The notes: generated from the letters alone by a model not told the origin. A stretch of 64,000 nucleotides of DNA from Flavobacterium sp. SM15 (GCF_022012335.1 NZ_JAKLTO010000005.1:186001-250000); one strand, 5' to 3'. Positions 42,881 through 52,401 are shown, counted from the first letter of the stretch. A program made the numbers and translations.

Positions 42881-43867
42881 TTAGAATCTTATGTTTATTC
42901 CTATCACATTTGTATTGTTAATCCTATTTAAGCTAAAGTTAGTTTTGTATTTTGCTTTTTTTCTGTCATCCATACCCGATAGAGGTTCTTTTTTTATAAT
43001 ACGTCTGTTAGCTATGTTTTTTCCCATTACATAACCAATTAAAATTGCAACAGGATAATCGGAAGCCCAATGCACTTTATTGCTTATCATATTAAAAGCC
43101 AATATTCCCCCTACAGTATAGCCTACAGGTTTAATCCATTTGATTTCGGGATAATTAATGCTGATAATTGTAATTGTTGCCATATAAGTTGCTAAATGAC
43201 CGGAAGGCATGGCATCATAATTTGGGGTTTGGTCCTGAAAGGCATTAAAACTGGGAAACGGACTCCATTGACCACCCTCTTTTGTGGCAGACCTCGGACT
43301 TTGGCGACCCGTAATCCTTTTGATGGTTTGTGTGGTTATTCCAACGGAAAGCAAAACTTCCAGTAGTTCATTGGAGGTGTTTAAAGCTCTGTAATCGTCC
43401 GGGCCGCTTTTTCCAATGGTATAGAAAAGACCGCTAAGAAGTAATGTTGTTCCTCCATTCCCAATGTAATAAACGGCGGAGGGAATGTTTTTAGGGATTA
43501 TCCGTAAACCAAGGAAGCTGTCATATTGCGCATCTTCATCCCAACTGCCCAGTTGATTTCCAAAGTTATTAGCACTATTTAGTATTCTTTGGTCGTATGG
43601 TATGAGCAGTAATGTGGAACCAATAGCTATGGCATCCCATTTCAGATTTTCCTTCTGAATTGTGAATTTTCCCAATTCAACAAGGTCTTTTGGAATGTAT
43701 CGGAAAACATCCTTCAATTTTGGTTTTGCATATCCGTAGGCAACCGTTTCATTTATTTTGTAATATCGAATAGCATTTAAAGTTGTGTCCGTAATAATCT
43801 CTTGAGCAACAGTATAAGTAGATGTCAGCAGCAACAGTAATATGTTATATTTTGTGAAGTCGTACAT
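42881..43867 (-). CDS. PAP2 family phosphatase, envelope
   Basis: 328 residues from ATG 43867 (MYDFTKYNILLLLLTSTYTVAQ, a signal peptide); TTG 43882 is the longer alternative. The three PAP2 motifs are visible: KRITGRQSPR, MPSGHLATYMA and a degenerate third motif around VHWASDYPVAILIGYVMG, where H and D remain. Several hydrophobic segments in the C-terminal half suggest membrane insertion, and the last residues GINIRF resemble a beta-strand end. Likely substrates are lipid phosphates such as undecaprenyl pyrophosphate or lipid A, but this is an inference. Confidence 0.83.
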   Translation of the reverse strand: MYDFTKYNILLLLLTSTYTVAQEIITDTTLNAIRYYKINETVAYGYAKPKLKDVFRYIPKDLVELGKFTIQKENLKWDAIAIGSTLLLIPYDQRILNSANNFGNQLGSWDEDAQYDSFLGLRIIPKNIPSAVYYIGNGGTTLLLSGLFYTIGKSGPDDYRALNTSNELLEVLLSVGITTQTIKRITGRQSPRSATKEGGQWSPFPSFNAFQDQTPNYDAMPSGHLATYMATITIISINYPEIKWIKPVGYTVGGILAFNMISNKVHWASDYPVAILIGYVMGKNIANRRIIKKEPLSGMDDRKKAKYKTNFSLNRINNTNVIGINIRF

Positions 43868-43982
43868 GCTTAAAGTATTCAAAAAGAATAAGTTAAGTTA
43901 CGAATGTTATTTCTGATAAAAAACTGTTACTGCTTTCGAAGTGTTTATTTCCTTAAAATATTAATGTTTTGCCGGTGGTAAG

Positions 43983-45731
43983 CTAGTTTTCCACGGCAAA
44001 TTGGGATTCGTATAAATTCTTGTAATAGCCTTCCGCTTTTGCAATGAGTTCATAATGTTTGCCTTCTTCCACAATCTGTCCTTTGTCCATCACGATGATT
44101 TTGTCCGCATTGATAACAGTAGCCAAGCGGTGTGCAATTACGATAGAGGTTCTTCCTTTTGTGATGGTTTCAGTTGCTTTTTGAATTAATTCTTCCGAAT
44201 AAGTGTCAATTGATGAAGTAGCCTCGTCTAAAATCAATATACTTGGGTTGCTTACAAAGGCTCTTAAAAACGCAATCAATTGTCGTTGTCCTGATGAGAG
44301 CATTACACCACGTTCTTTTACGTTGTAATCATAATCGTTTGGTAAGCTCATGATAAAATCATGTACACCAATTTTCTTTGCAGCATCAATTACTTGGTCG
44401 CGTGTTATTTCTGGATTGTTAAGGGTAATGTTGTTCAGAATTGTATCTGCGAAAAGGAATACGTCTTGTAAAACAATGGCAATTTGCCTGCGAAGACTAT
44501 CCAGATCGTAATCGTTTATGTTGGTTTGGTCTATTAAAATGTTACCGCTGTCAATCTCATAAAAACGATTCAGAAGATTAATAATGGTCGATTTTCCAGC
44601 TCCGGTTGCTCCAACAATCGCAATAGTTTCACCTGCATTAATTTTCAGGTTGATGCCTTTTAAAACTTCCTCACCTTTGATATAGCTAAAACGAACATTG
44701 TCCAAAAGCAAGTCACCTTTAAAATGTCCGGGAATTACCGTTCCGGATTCCTGAACCTGTTCTTCTTTATCCAAAACCTCAAAAACGCGCTCCGCTGCAA
44801 TAATTCCCATTTGCATCACATTGAACTTATCCGCAATTTGTCGTAAAGGGTTGAACAACATTCCAATAAGCATGGTGTAAGCGAATAAATCTCCAAAAGA
44901 GGTCATGGTGTCACCGTTCATAATGTTCCAGCCTCCGTACCAAACCACTAAACCTAACGTTAACGAGGATAAGATATCAGCAATAGGGAAGAAGATAGAG
45001 TTGTATAAAATATTTTTAAGCCATGCTTTGTTGTGAAGGCGGTTAATTTCTTTGAATTTTTCAAGTTCGATGTCTTCACGGTTGAACAATTGTACGATTT
45101 TCATACCCGTAACACGTTCCTGTACAAAAGTGTTCAGTGCCGCAACCTGGTTACGAACTTCTTCGAAAGCGACTTTCATTTTTTTCTGAAAGATTCTTGT
45201 GGCGTAAACTAAAATCGGCATTCCTAAAACTACGATACAGCTCAATTTCCAGTTCATGTAAAACATGATTCCCATAACCACAACCATTTTCATCAGATCA
45301 CTGATAATCATGAATAATCCCTGACTGAAAATACTGGCGATGGACTCGATATCGGTTACCGAACGGGTTACTAATTTTCCAACAGGCTCGTGATCGAAAT
45401 ACTTCATTCGGAACTTTGTAATATGGCTGAAGAGTTTTTCGCGAATATCTTTTACAATGTCCTGACCAAGCCAACTTGCCCAATAGGTAAAATAAAACTG
45501 AGACCCAACTTCAAGTAAAAGAACAAATCCCATTATTCCAATATAGTATAAAAGACCTGCTTTATCGTGTGTTTTTAAGTAACCGTCTACAGTTTCTTTT
45601 AGTAAATAGGGGCGAAGTGCCGCAAAAACGGACAGTGTAATTGCAAAAACAACCACCATGTAAAGCCTTGATTTGTAAGGTTTCGCATAGTGCATTACTT
45701 TTTTGAGCGATATGGATTGAAGGGCTTTCAT
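43983..45731 (-). CDS. ABC exporter, fused permease and ATPase (MsbA-like)
   Basis: A 582-residue half-transporter: six membrane helices (about 20-310), then an ATPase with Walker A GATGAGKST, signature LSSGQRQLIAFLRA, Walker B ILILDEATSSID and H-loop AHR. It would work as a homodimer. The family exports lipids, peptides or drugs; the length and motifs fit MsbA/BmrA types, and the substrate cannot be assigned. TAATG links it to truA upstream (1-base overlap). Confidence 0.88.
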   Translation of the reverse strand: MKALQSISLKKVMHYAKPYKSRLYMVVVFAITLSVFAALRPYLLKETVDGYLKTHDKAGLLYYIGIMGFVLLLEVGSQFYFTYWASWLGQDIVKDIREKLFSHITKFRMKYFDHEPVGKLVTRSVTDIESIASIFSQGLFMIISDLMKMVVVMGIMFYMNWKLSCIVVLGMPILVYATRIFQKKMKVAFEEVRNQVAALNTFVQERVTGMKIVQLFNREDIELEKFKEINRLHNKAWLKNILYNSIFFPIADILSSLTLGLVVWYGGWNIMNGDTMTSFGDLFAYTMLIGMLFNPLRQIADKFNVMQMGIIAAERVFEVLDKEEQVQESGTVIPGHFKGDLLLDNVRFSYIKGEEVLKGINLKINAGETIAIVGATGAGKSTIINLLNRFYEIDSGNILIDQTNINDYDLDSLRRQIAIVLQDVFLFADTILNNITLNNPEITRDQVIDAAKKIGVHDFIMSLPNDYDYNVKERGVMLSSGQRQLIAFLRAFVSNPSILILDEATSSIDTYSEELIQKATETITKGRTSIVIAHRLATVINADKIIVMDKGQIVEEGKHYELIAKAEGYYKNLYESQFAVEN

Positions 45732-46474
45732 TAGTGCTTGTGAAGATACGGATAAATTACTTTGGTTAAATACAAACCGTGGGCTGGAACCGAAAATCCT
45801 GCATTTCCTCTGTTTTTACTTTCGATGATTTTTCGGAAATCATCTTGAGAAATTTTACCTAAACCAACTCCAATAAGTGTTCCCACGATGGCACGTACCA
45901 TATTTCTCAGAAAACGATCAGCTGAAATTGTAAAAACAAGCTGTGTTCCGTTTTGCTGCCAATTCGCTTCTTTGATAACACAATTAAAGGTTCTAACATC
46001 GGTATGTACTTTTGAAAAGCATTCAAAATCAGTGTATTCAAAAAGGATTTTTGCGGCTTCATTCATTTTTTTTACATCAAGCGGATGAAAATGATACCAA
46101 CTTCCTTCATGATCAAAAGCGTCTTTGAAAGTATGGATGTGGTATTCGTAGGTGCGGCTTGTTGCATCAAAACGGGCATGGGCTTCTTCGTGTAAAGGAA
46201 TCAAGCGGTAAACCACGATATCTTTTGGTAAAAAAGAGTTTAGCTTTTGAGTCCAATAACCGGAATCAAGGTTTTCTTCGTAGTTGAAATGGGCATACAT
46301 CTGTTTGGCGTGCACCCCGGTATCGGTTCTTCCTGCCCCAACAACATCAATCTCTTTTTTTAGTAAAGTGGATAGTGCTTTGTTCAGGGTTTCCTGTACA
46401 GATGCTGACTGTGGCTGATATTGCCAACCGTGGTAATTTTTTCCGTTGTATGCGAATTCGATGAAGTATCTCAA
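45731..46474 (-). CDS. truA: tRNA pseudouridine synthase A
   Basis: A 247-residue TruA that modifies U38-40 in the tRNA anticodon arm. The catalytic aspartate is D51 in GAGRTDTGVHAKQ, and FLRNMVRAIVGTLIGVGLGK is the C-terminal landmark. The start is TTG at 46474, since the first residues MRYFIEFAYNGKNYHGWQ are the family's normal N-terminus and no ATG precedes them. It is coupled to the ABC exporter by the overlapping TAATG. Confidence 0.93.
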   Translation of the reverse strand: MRYFIEFAYNGKNYHGWQYQPQSASVQETLNKALSTLLKKEIDVVGAGRTDTGVHAKQMYAHFNYEENLDSGYWTQKLNSFLPKDIVVYRLIPLHEEAHARFDATSRTYEYHIHTFKDAFDHEGSWYHFHPLDVKKMNEAAKILFEYTDFECFSKVHTDVRTFNCVIKEANWQQNGTQLVFTISADRFLRNMVRAIVGTLIGVGLGKISQDDFRKIIESKNRGNAGFSVPAHGLYLTKVIYPYLHKH

Positions 46475-46674
46475 GGTAATTAAAGCTCAAAAGTTTTAAG
46501 AAAAGCAAAGTTACGAAGTTTTTATGTTGTGAAAAGGTTAAAGTTGTAAGGGAAAAAGGAAAAGAAGCGATAAGCAAGAAGAAGAGTAGTGTGTTAAATT
46601 AAGAATGGCTGTTGAATTTAGAGTTCTTTTAAAAAATGAAAGTATCTTAGCAGTTCATTATCTTCAGTAAATCA

Positions 46675-47172
46675 ATGAAAAAAATCCTTCTCCTTTCCGA
46701 TACGCACAGTCATATAGACGATACCATTCTAAAATATGTTAAACTTGCTGATGAAGTGTGGCATGCCGGAGACATTGGCGATTTATCCGTAACCGATACC
46801 CTAAAAAAACTAAAACCCTTGCGTGCCGTTTATGGTAATATTGACGACGGAAAAGCGCGTTTGGAATTCCCCTTGCACAATCGTTTTATGTGTGAAGAAG
46901 TTGATGTTTGGATCACCCATATTGGTGGGTATCCCGGAAAATACAATCAGGAAATTAGAGCAGAAATAAAACAAAATCCTCCAAAAATTTTCATTTGCGG
47001 ACATTCCCATATATTAAAAGTTCAGTTCGATAAAGAGTTGAACTTGTTACACATGAATCCTGGCGCAGCTGGAAAACATGGCTTTCATCAGGTGCGTACG
47101 ATGCTTCAGTTTGAGATTGATGGCGATAAAATTCAGAATTTAAACATTGTGGAACTGGGAGCCCGAGTTTGA
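46675..47172 (+). CDS. YfcE/MJ0936-type metallophosphoesterase
   Basis: A 165-residue calcineurin-like phosphodiesterase. Metal ligands are visible in LLSDTHSH, HAGDIGDL, YGNIDD, ICGHSHIL and LHMNPGAAG, the full set for the two-metal site. The substrate is unknown; E. coli YfcE acts on simple phosphodiesters. The last 33 bases overlap the 3' end of the converging histidine kinase gene. The 200 bases upstream hold no gene, only an A/G-rich stretch. Confidence 0.88.
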   Translation: MKKILLLSDTHSHIDDTILKYVKLADEVWHAGDIGDLSVTDTLKKLKPLRAVYGNIDDGKARLEFPLHNRFMCEEVDVWITHIGGYPGKYNQEIRAEIKQNPPKIFICGHSHILKVQFDKELNLLHMNPGAAGKHGFHQVRTMLQFEIDGDKIQNLNIVELGARV

Positions 47173-48927
47173 TTTGGCGTCCGGAATTTCCACTTTTATA
47201 TAAATTAAAGTACCTGCATTTTCTTTAGAATTTATCACGATGCTTCCGTTCATGTTTTTAATTCGCGCCTTAATTTGTGAAAGCCCGAATCCGTCTGCAT
47301 GTTTGCCGTCTTTGTTTTTGAACCCAATTCCGTTATCCTCAATATTGATGGAAAGCTGACGCTGATTTTTATCTATTGTTAAAGAAGCTTCAGAAGCGTT
47401 ACTGTGTTTGATGATGTTGTTGAAAAGCTCGGCAACGATAAAATATAATTTCATTTCAAATTCACTTTGAAAACGTACTTCTTCTTTTATAAAGTTGTTG
47501 AAATTGAACTGAATAAGCGTGTTGGAATTCTTCTCGCATAAATCTTCAAAAGCAGCTACTAATCCAAGTTTTTCCAAAACCGGCGGAATTAAATCGTGGG
47601 AAAGATCGCGAACTTTGTCATGAGCTTCTTTTAAGATGTTTTTTGTCTTTTTAAGTTCGTCTTTCATATCAGGATAAGTAGCTTCAAATGCAGAAATATG
47701 CAATCCTGCCGATGATAATAAAGCACTTATGTTATCGTGAAGTACCCCAGAGAGGCGTTTACGTTCTTCTTCCTGACCGTCTATAGTTGCGTTAATTAAG
47801 TTTTGCTGAACCTTTTGGGTAACATCTTTCAGTTTGTTTTTTTGTTTCAGTTTTAAATTTTGGTAAAAGAAGTAAAACAAAACGCCGGCAAACAATAAAA
47901 GTGACAAGAGAATATACATCAATTTTTCGCTTTTGCGCTGCTTGACTTTTAATTGTGCTTCTTTTTGGTCATATTCTTCTTCAATTTTATCTACCTCATA
48001 TTTTGCTTTGATGTTTTTGACTTCTTCATTAATCCGTGAATTAAAATTATCTTCAACGTACTGTAAATAAACATTAAGATGTTCATTTGCTTTTTTGTAA
48101 TTACCTATTTGTTCGAATGCATAATTTAAATTAAGGTGATAGGTGGCTATTTCTTCATTTATAGGAGTATCTTCAAAACCTTTAATAAGCTCCTCATGTA
48201 TTTTTATTGCTTTTCTATAGTCTTTTTCATTAAGAAGATAAAACAATGCTAAATTACCTTTAGTAGTGGTAATCATCCTGATGGATTTTGATTTTTCGGC
48301 GTAAACTAAAGCTGTGTCTAAATATTTTTTACCAATATCATACTCTTTAATTGAAAAGTGAAAACCATAATATAAATTAAAAGCATCACTTATTTTGTGA
48401 TAGTTGTTTAGTTTTTTTGATTCTTTTAAATTTGGTTCTAAATAACGATATACACTATCTTTATTACCTAATCTATGATAAGATTCTAGTATTTCTTCTA
48501 ATAGATACCCTTTAACAGTATCGTTCTCTTTCACATAATTTTTTAAAGCCTTTTTTGAAACAGAGATGGCCTCACTATATAGGCCAAAATGCCTGTAGGT
48601 GTTTGAAATCTCATTGGCAAGTAGTGATTTGTTTTGATTGCTTCCTTTTTTGTCTAATACAGCCTTCGCGTCATAAAGTAATTTTAAAGCCTTTTCATGT
48701 TCATTAAGTTGATAGTTATAGATTCTTGCTTTTTTACAAATATAGTTTGTGTAATTAGCAATATCTCTCATTTTAGATGAATAGTCTATTTTTTTATTGC
48801 AATACTGTAAGGCTTTAACAATCTTTTTTTTCTCTACATAGTAACTTACAGAATCTCTCACGGTCTTTTGTTGCGAAAAAACCGTGAAAGAAAATAATAG
48901 AATTGGTATTAAGAGATTTTTTTTCAA
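47140..48927 (-). CDS. TPR sensor histidine kinase, HisKA_3 type
   Basis: A 595-residue membrane kinase starting at TTG 48927 (signal MKKNLLIPILLFSFTVFSQ). The periplasmic part (about 20-330) is made of TPR-like helices; a coiled coil leads into one membrane helix (about 340-360, LMYILLSLLLFAGVLFYFFYQ). The cytoplasmic part has a HisKA_3 domain with the phosphorylated histidine in RLSGVLHDNISALL, and a HATPase with NNIIKHSNAS, DNGIGF and GFGLSQIKARI. This is the NarX/LytS-like group that pairs with LuxR-type regulators, here the gene at 49244-49909. A small unknown gene lies between them. Confidence 0.9.
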   Translation of the reverse strand: MKKNLLIPILLFSFTVFSQQKTVRDSVSYYVEKKKIVKALQYCNKKIDYSSKMRDIANYTNYICKKARIYNYQLNEHEKALKLLYDAKAVLDKKGSNQNKSLLANEISNTYRHFGLYSEAISVSKKALKNYVKENDTVKGYLLEEILESYHRLGNKDSVYRYLEPNLKESKKLNNYHKISDAFNLYYGFHFSIKEYDIGKKYLDTALVYAEKSKSIRMITTTKGNLALFYLLNEKDYRKAIKIHEELIKGFEDTPINEEIATYHLNLNYAFEQIGNYKKANEHLNVYLQYVEDNFNSRINEEVKNIKAKYEVDKIEEEYDQKEAQLKVKQRKSEKLMYILLSLLLFAGVLFYFFYQNLKLKQKNKLKDVTQKVQQNLINATIDGQEEERKRLSGVLHDNISALLSSAGLHISAFEATYPDMKDELKKTKNILKEAHDKVRDLSHDLIPPVLEKLGLVAAFEDLCEKNSNTLIQFNFNNFIKEEVRFQSEFEMKLYFIVAELFNNIIKHSNASEASLTIDKNQRQLSINIEDNGIGFKNKDGKHADGFGLSQIKARIKNMNGSIVINSKENAGTLIYIKVEIPDAKSNSGSQFHNV

Positions 48928-48939
48928 TACTTAAACTGA

Positions 48940-49221
48940 TTAGACCTGGACGTATGTCCTTGGTTTTGAGGTTGTAACACCATTTAGTTTTTGTTCAAAT
49001 GTAATATCTAATAAATTATTATAGATGCTGTAACCTTCTGTATAAGATACAAATACTCCAGAAGGTTGGCTTTGACCTGAATTTAATTGAACAGTAACAA
49101 AATTTTTGTTTTTTGTAGCGTCATAGCTAAGGCTGTAGTTGCTGTTGTTTGGAATTGAAAAGGTAAGGTCAAAATCAGTAGCTCCTGTTTGTTGAAGAGA
49201 AAAAGTTTGTACTAGGATCAT
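48940..49221 (-). CDS. Small beta-rich protein between regulator and kinase
   Basis: A 93-residue protein that I do not recognise. It has no clear signal peptide or membrane segment. Alternating residues (FDLTFSIPNNSNYSLSYDAT, NFVTVQLNSGQ, NLLDITFEQKL) suggest a small beta-sandwich, ending in SKPRTYVQV. It lies 22 bases after the response regulator gene and 12 bases before the kinase, so the three are one transcript. It could be an accessory or sensing partner, but that rests only on position. Confidence 0.65.
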   Translation of the reverse strand: MILVQTFSLQQTGATDFDLTFSIPNNSNYSLSYDATKNKNFVTVQLNSGQSQPSGVFVSYTEGYSIYNNLLDITFEQKLNGVTTSKPRTYVQV

Positions 49222-49243
49222 ATTTTTTGTTTTTTAGGTTAAT

Positions 49244-49909
49244 TTAGTTATTGATAAGATTGTGTTTAAATGCGAATTTGACAAGACCAACGGTCGTTTT
49301 GACATTTAACTTTTTTATCAAGTTTTTTCGGTGGGTTTCCACTGTGTTTGTGCTGATGAACAATGTATCGCTTATTTCTTTACCACTAAATTCCAGAGTA
49401 ATGAGTTTGAGTATTTCCATTTCACGATCGGTGATGGATTGCAGTAAATGGTTGTCATCTTCTTTTGATTCTCCGTTCCCTTTTCCGGTAAACGACTGAA
49501 ATATTTTTTCACGAATCGTTTTTGAATAGTACTCCTCTCCGTTATATACCGTGTTGATTGCTTCAATTATGTTTTCCCCGGCAGCTTGCTTGGTTAGGTA
49601 TCCTTTTGCTCCCAATTGAAGAACCTCTCTGATTAGTTTGATGTCATCAAAACTTGAAAAGACAATAACATTACAGAAAATGTTTTTTGATGAAAATTCT
49701 TTTAAAACCTCAATACCGTCTTTGCCGGGCATATTAATATCCATGATGAGAATGTCAATATTGTTGGCTTTTATTTCATTAACAAGATTTTCACCGGAAA
49801 GAGAATAACCGATAACTTCGAACGATTTATTGGTTTTTAAAACGGCTAACAATCCATCAATAAGTATTTGGTGGTCATCGGCCAGATATAGTCTTATTTT
49901 ATTGCTCAT
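49244..49909 (-). CDS. NarL/LuxR-family response regulator
   Basis: A 221-residue regulator. The receiver domain has acidic DDH at 11-13, phosphorylated D57 in ILIMDINMPGKDG, and lysine in YLTKQAAGE. A C-terminal LuxR helix-turn-helix (about 150-212) reads SITDREMEILKLITLEFSGKEISDTLFISTNTVETHRKNLIKKLNVK across its recognition region (positions given as landmark). The cognate kinase is very probably the TPR kinase two genes downstream. A 28-bp perfect palindrome centred about 80 bases before its start is a good candidate operator for autoregulation. Confidence 0.92.
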   Translation of the reverse strand: MSNKIRLYLADDHQILIDGLLAVLKTNKSFEVIGYSLSGENLVNEIKANNIDILIMDINMPGKDGIEVLKEFSSKNIFCNVIVFSSFDDIKLIREVLQLGAKGYLTKQAAGENIIEAINTVYNGEEYYSKTIREKIFQSFTGKGNGESKEDDNHLLQSITDREMEILKLITLEFSGKEISDTLFISTNTVETHRKNLIKKLNVKTTVGLVKFAFKHNLINN

Positions 49910-49975
49910 TCTTGTTGTGGTTGTTTATCAAATGTAGAATAATTAACGGAATTTAGTATCATTAAAAATGATGAT

Positions 49976-50003
49976 TTTACATCACTAAATTTAGTGATGT
50001 AAA
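49976..50003. promoter_or_regulatory. 28-bp perfect palindrome upstream of the response regulator
   Basis: Each half is TTTACATCACTAAA, joined directly to its reverse complement with no spacer. It lies between the DUF4293 terminator and the response regulator. A dimeric regulator could bind it. The core occurs again, with one mismatch, at 2764-2781. Confidence 0.6.
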
Positions 50004-50006
50004 TAA

Positions 50007-50037
50007 AAAAAATCCGAATCTAAAGATTCGGATTTTT
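50007..50037 (-). terminator. Terminator after the DUF4293 gene
   Basis: The stem AAATCCGAATCT/AGATTCGGATTT with a short loop is followed by T residues on the minus strand. Confidence 0.85.
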
Positions 50038-50065
50038 CGCGCACTAATAAACTAAGATGATAGGT

Positions 50066-50473
50066 TTATCGTAATCGGTCCACAGATTTTACAAGATCTT
50101 CATCCTTTTTGATGGCTTTGTTGGCAAGGGCCAAGAAAACGATAGAAACAATAGGGAGGAACATCCCAATACCCTTCTCAGAAACAGCAGTTTCTCCGGA
50201 TAGTGTTAGTGAATGATACACAAATAATCCTAGTAATATAAAGTTTAATATCATATTCAGTCTGTTCATCACAAACTGGTTTTGTCTTTTTTTGAAACTG
50301 ATGATGCTAACCAACGTTAAAGCTGTACTTAACCCGAACAAAGAAACATATAGTATGTTCGAAGCCATAAAGACTTCACCTTTGCTGTCTTTCCACAAAG
50401 GAAGAACAAACGGTAAAATACCCGAAAATACAAAGGCAATGAAAAGATATATGGTTTGAATTCGTTGTAGCAT
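50066..50473 (-). CDS. DUF4293 membrane protein
   Basis: A 135-residue protein with four hydrophobic segments. The start LQRIQTIYLFIAFVFSGILPF is the DUF4293 signature. The family is found beside rho in many Bacteroidota, as here, where the two genes diverge from a 185-base gap. The function is unknown. Confidence 0.88.
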   Translation of the reverse strand: MLQRIQTIYLFIAFVFSGILPFVLPLWKDSKGEVFMASNILYVSLFGLSTALTLVSIISFKKRQNQFVMNRLNMILNFILLGLFVYHSLTLSGETAVSEKGIGMFLPIVSIVFLALANKAIKKDEDLVKSVDRLR

Positions 50474-50560
50474 TCCAGTGTTTATTGTTGCACAAAAATA
50501 GCGTCTTTTTCAATAAAATGCTATTGTTTCTTAAATTTAATTCGTATTATTGCATAACAA

Positions 50561-50586
50561 AATCGTAAGTACTTCATTTTACGATT
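50561..50586 (+). promoter_or_regulatory. Inverted repeat in the rho upstream region
   Basis: An 8-bp perfect inverted repeat AATCGTAA/TTACGATT with a 10-nt spacer, ending 72 bases before the rho ATG. It could be an operator or leader hairpin; there is no direct evidence. Confidence 0.3.
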
Positions 50587-50658
50587 GTTTCAAATCAAAA
50601 AAATCACCACAATTTTTTATTTCTCTATTTTTAGACTAACTAAACTCAAAGAACATAC

Positions 50659-52380
50659 ATGTTTGATATTGATGTGTTAAAAGAAATGAAGCTGTCTGAG
50701 CTTCAGGAAATTGCCAAAGTGGCTAAAATCAATAAGTTTCGAAATCTTAAAAAAGACGAACTGATTTATCAGATTTTAGACCTTCAGGCTGCCAATCCTA
50801 AAGTAATCGAGCCGGTTATCCCTGCACAGGAATCAAAACAAGAGCCTGCAGCAGAAAAAACTAAAAGAGCCCGAATTGCTAAAACAGACCAGAAAAAGCA
50901 ACCAGAGGCTCCGAAAAATGAAATCATTTCTGAATCTATCGCTGCAGAAAAGCCTGTAAAACAGGAAAATAAGCGAGAAGGATTCAACAAAAAGAAAGAA
51001 TTTCAGCAAAAGCCCAAAATTGCAAGAGAAAACAACCCAAATTCTCAACCGCGTCAACAAAATACTGAAGCAACCGAAGAAGCAACTGCAGAAAAACCAC
51101 AAGTTGCAAACCAAGCTCCAAAACAGCCGCAACAACAACAGAACCAGGTTCAGAATCAGCACCAAAATCAAAACCAAGGTCAGCATTCGAATCCCAACCA
51201 AAATCAGAGCCCTAACCAAAATCAAAAAAATAAAAAGCCTAATTTCAGAGAGCCTGATTATGAGTTCGATGGAATTATTGAAAGTGAAGGTGTTTTGGAA
51301 ATGATGCCGGATGGCTATGGTTTTTTGCGTTCTTCGGATTATAACTACTTAGCCTCTCCTGACGATATTTATTTGTCGACTTCTCAAATTCGTTTGTTCG
51401 GATTGAAAACCGGAGATACGGTAAAAGGGGTGGTGCGTCCTCCTAAAGAAGGGGAGAAATACTTCCCTTTAGTTAAAGTTTTAAAGATCAATGGACATGA
51501 TCCACAGGTTGTTCGTGACCGTATTTCTTTTGAACATTTGACACCGCTTTTCCCTGAAGAAAAATTCCGTTTAGCGGAAAAACAAAGCACAATCTCTACG
51601 CGAATCATTGATTTGTTTTCACCAATTGGAAAAGGGCAACGTGGTATGATTGTAGCTCAGCCTAAAACTGGTAAAACGATGTTGTTGAAGGATATAGCCA
51701 ATACAATTGCTGCAAATCATCCTGAGGTTTATTTGATTGTTTTACTGATTGATGAACGTCCGGAAGAGGTAACCGATATGCAGCGCAGTGTGCGTGGAGA
51801 AGTTATCGCGTCAACGTTTGATGAACCTGCTGAACGTCACGTAAAAGTTGCTAATATTGTTTTGGAAAAAGCAAAACGTTTGGTGGAATGTGGTCATGAT
51901 GTTGTAATTCTGCTAGATTCAATTACACGTTTGGCCAGAGCTTACAACACGGTACAACCGGCTTCCGGTAAAGTATTGAGTGGGGGAGTGGATGCTAATG
52001 CACTTCAGAAGCCAAAACGTTTCTTTGGAGCAGCACGTAATATTGAAAACGGAGGTTCTTTAAGTATTATTGCAACTGCTTTAACGGAAACAGGTTCTAA
52101 AATGGACGAGGTGATCTTTGAGGAATTTAAAGGAACCGGAAACATGGAGTTGCAGTTGGATCGAAAAATTGCAAACCGTCGTATTTTCCCGGCTATCGAT
52201 TTAACATCTTCCAGTACTCGTCGTGATGATTTATTATTAGATGATAACACCATTCAGAGAATGTGGATCATGCGTAAATATCTTGCGGATATGAATCCGG
52301 TTGAAGCTATGGAATTCATCAACGACCGATTCAAGAAAACCAGAAATAACGAAGAATTTTTGATTTCAATGAACGACTAA
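50659..52380 (+). CDS. rho: Transcription termination factor Rho with Q/N-rich insertion
   Basis: A 573-residue hexameric RNA helicase that ends transcription. The Rho_N domain (about 1-45: [22 protein letters not shown] start with [10 protein letters not shown]) is followed by a low-complexity insertion of about 150 residues (47-198), first Lys/Glu/Ala-rich, then almost only Gln and Asn with Pro, His and Ser. The cold-shock RNA-binding domain begins near 202 ([15 protein letters not shown]), and the ATPase has Walker A QPKTGKT ending at T340, with LIDERPEEV and [21 protein letters not shown] downstream. E. coli Rho is 419 residues, so the extra length is the insertion. Related disordered insertions in Bacteroides Rho drive condensate formation. 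Confidence 0.95.
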   Translation: MFDIDVLKEMKLSELQEIAKVAKINKFRNLKKDELIYQILDLQAANPKVIEPVIPAQESKQEPAAEKTKRARIAKTDQKKQPEAPKNEIISESIAAEKPVKQENKREGFNKKKEFQQKPKIARENNPNSQPRQQNTEATEEATAEKPQVANQAPKQPQQQQNQVQNQHQNQNQGQHSNPNQNQSPNQNQKNKKPNFREPDYEFDGIIESEGVLEMMPDGYGFLRSSDYNYLASPDDIYLSTSQIRLFGLKTGDTVKGVVRPPKEGEKYFPLVKVLKINGHDPQVVRDRISFEHLTPLFPEEKFRLAEKQSTISTRIIDLFSPIGKGQRGMIVAQPKTGKTMLLKDIANTIAANHPEVYLIVLLIDERPEEVTDMQRSVRGEVIASTFDEPAERHVKVANIVLEKAKRLVECGHDVVILLDSITRLARAYNTVQPASGKVLSGGVDANALQKPKRFFGAARNIENGGSLSIIATALTETGSKMDEVIFEEFKGTGNMELQLDRKIANRRIFPAIDLTSSSTRRDDLLLDDNTIQRMWIMRKYLADMNPVEAMEFINDRFKKTRNNEEFLISMND

Positions 52381-52401
52381 AATTAAGTGTGATCTTATAG
52401 A

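Noticed and set aside
50833..51225. A 130-codon minus-strand ORF very rich in Leu, which could look like a membrane protein
   Set aside because: It is the antisense reading of the Gln/Asn-rich insertion of rho (CAA/AAC-type codons become Leu/Val).
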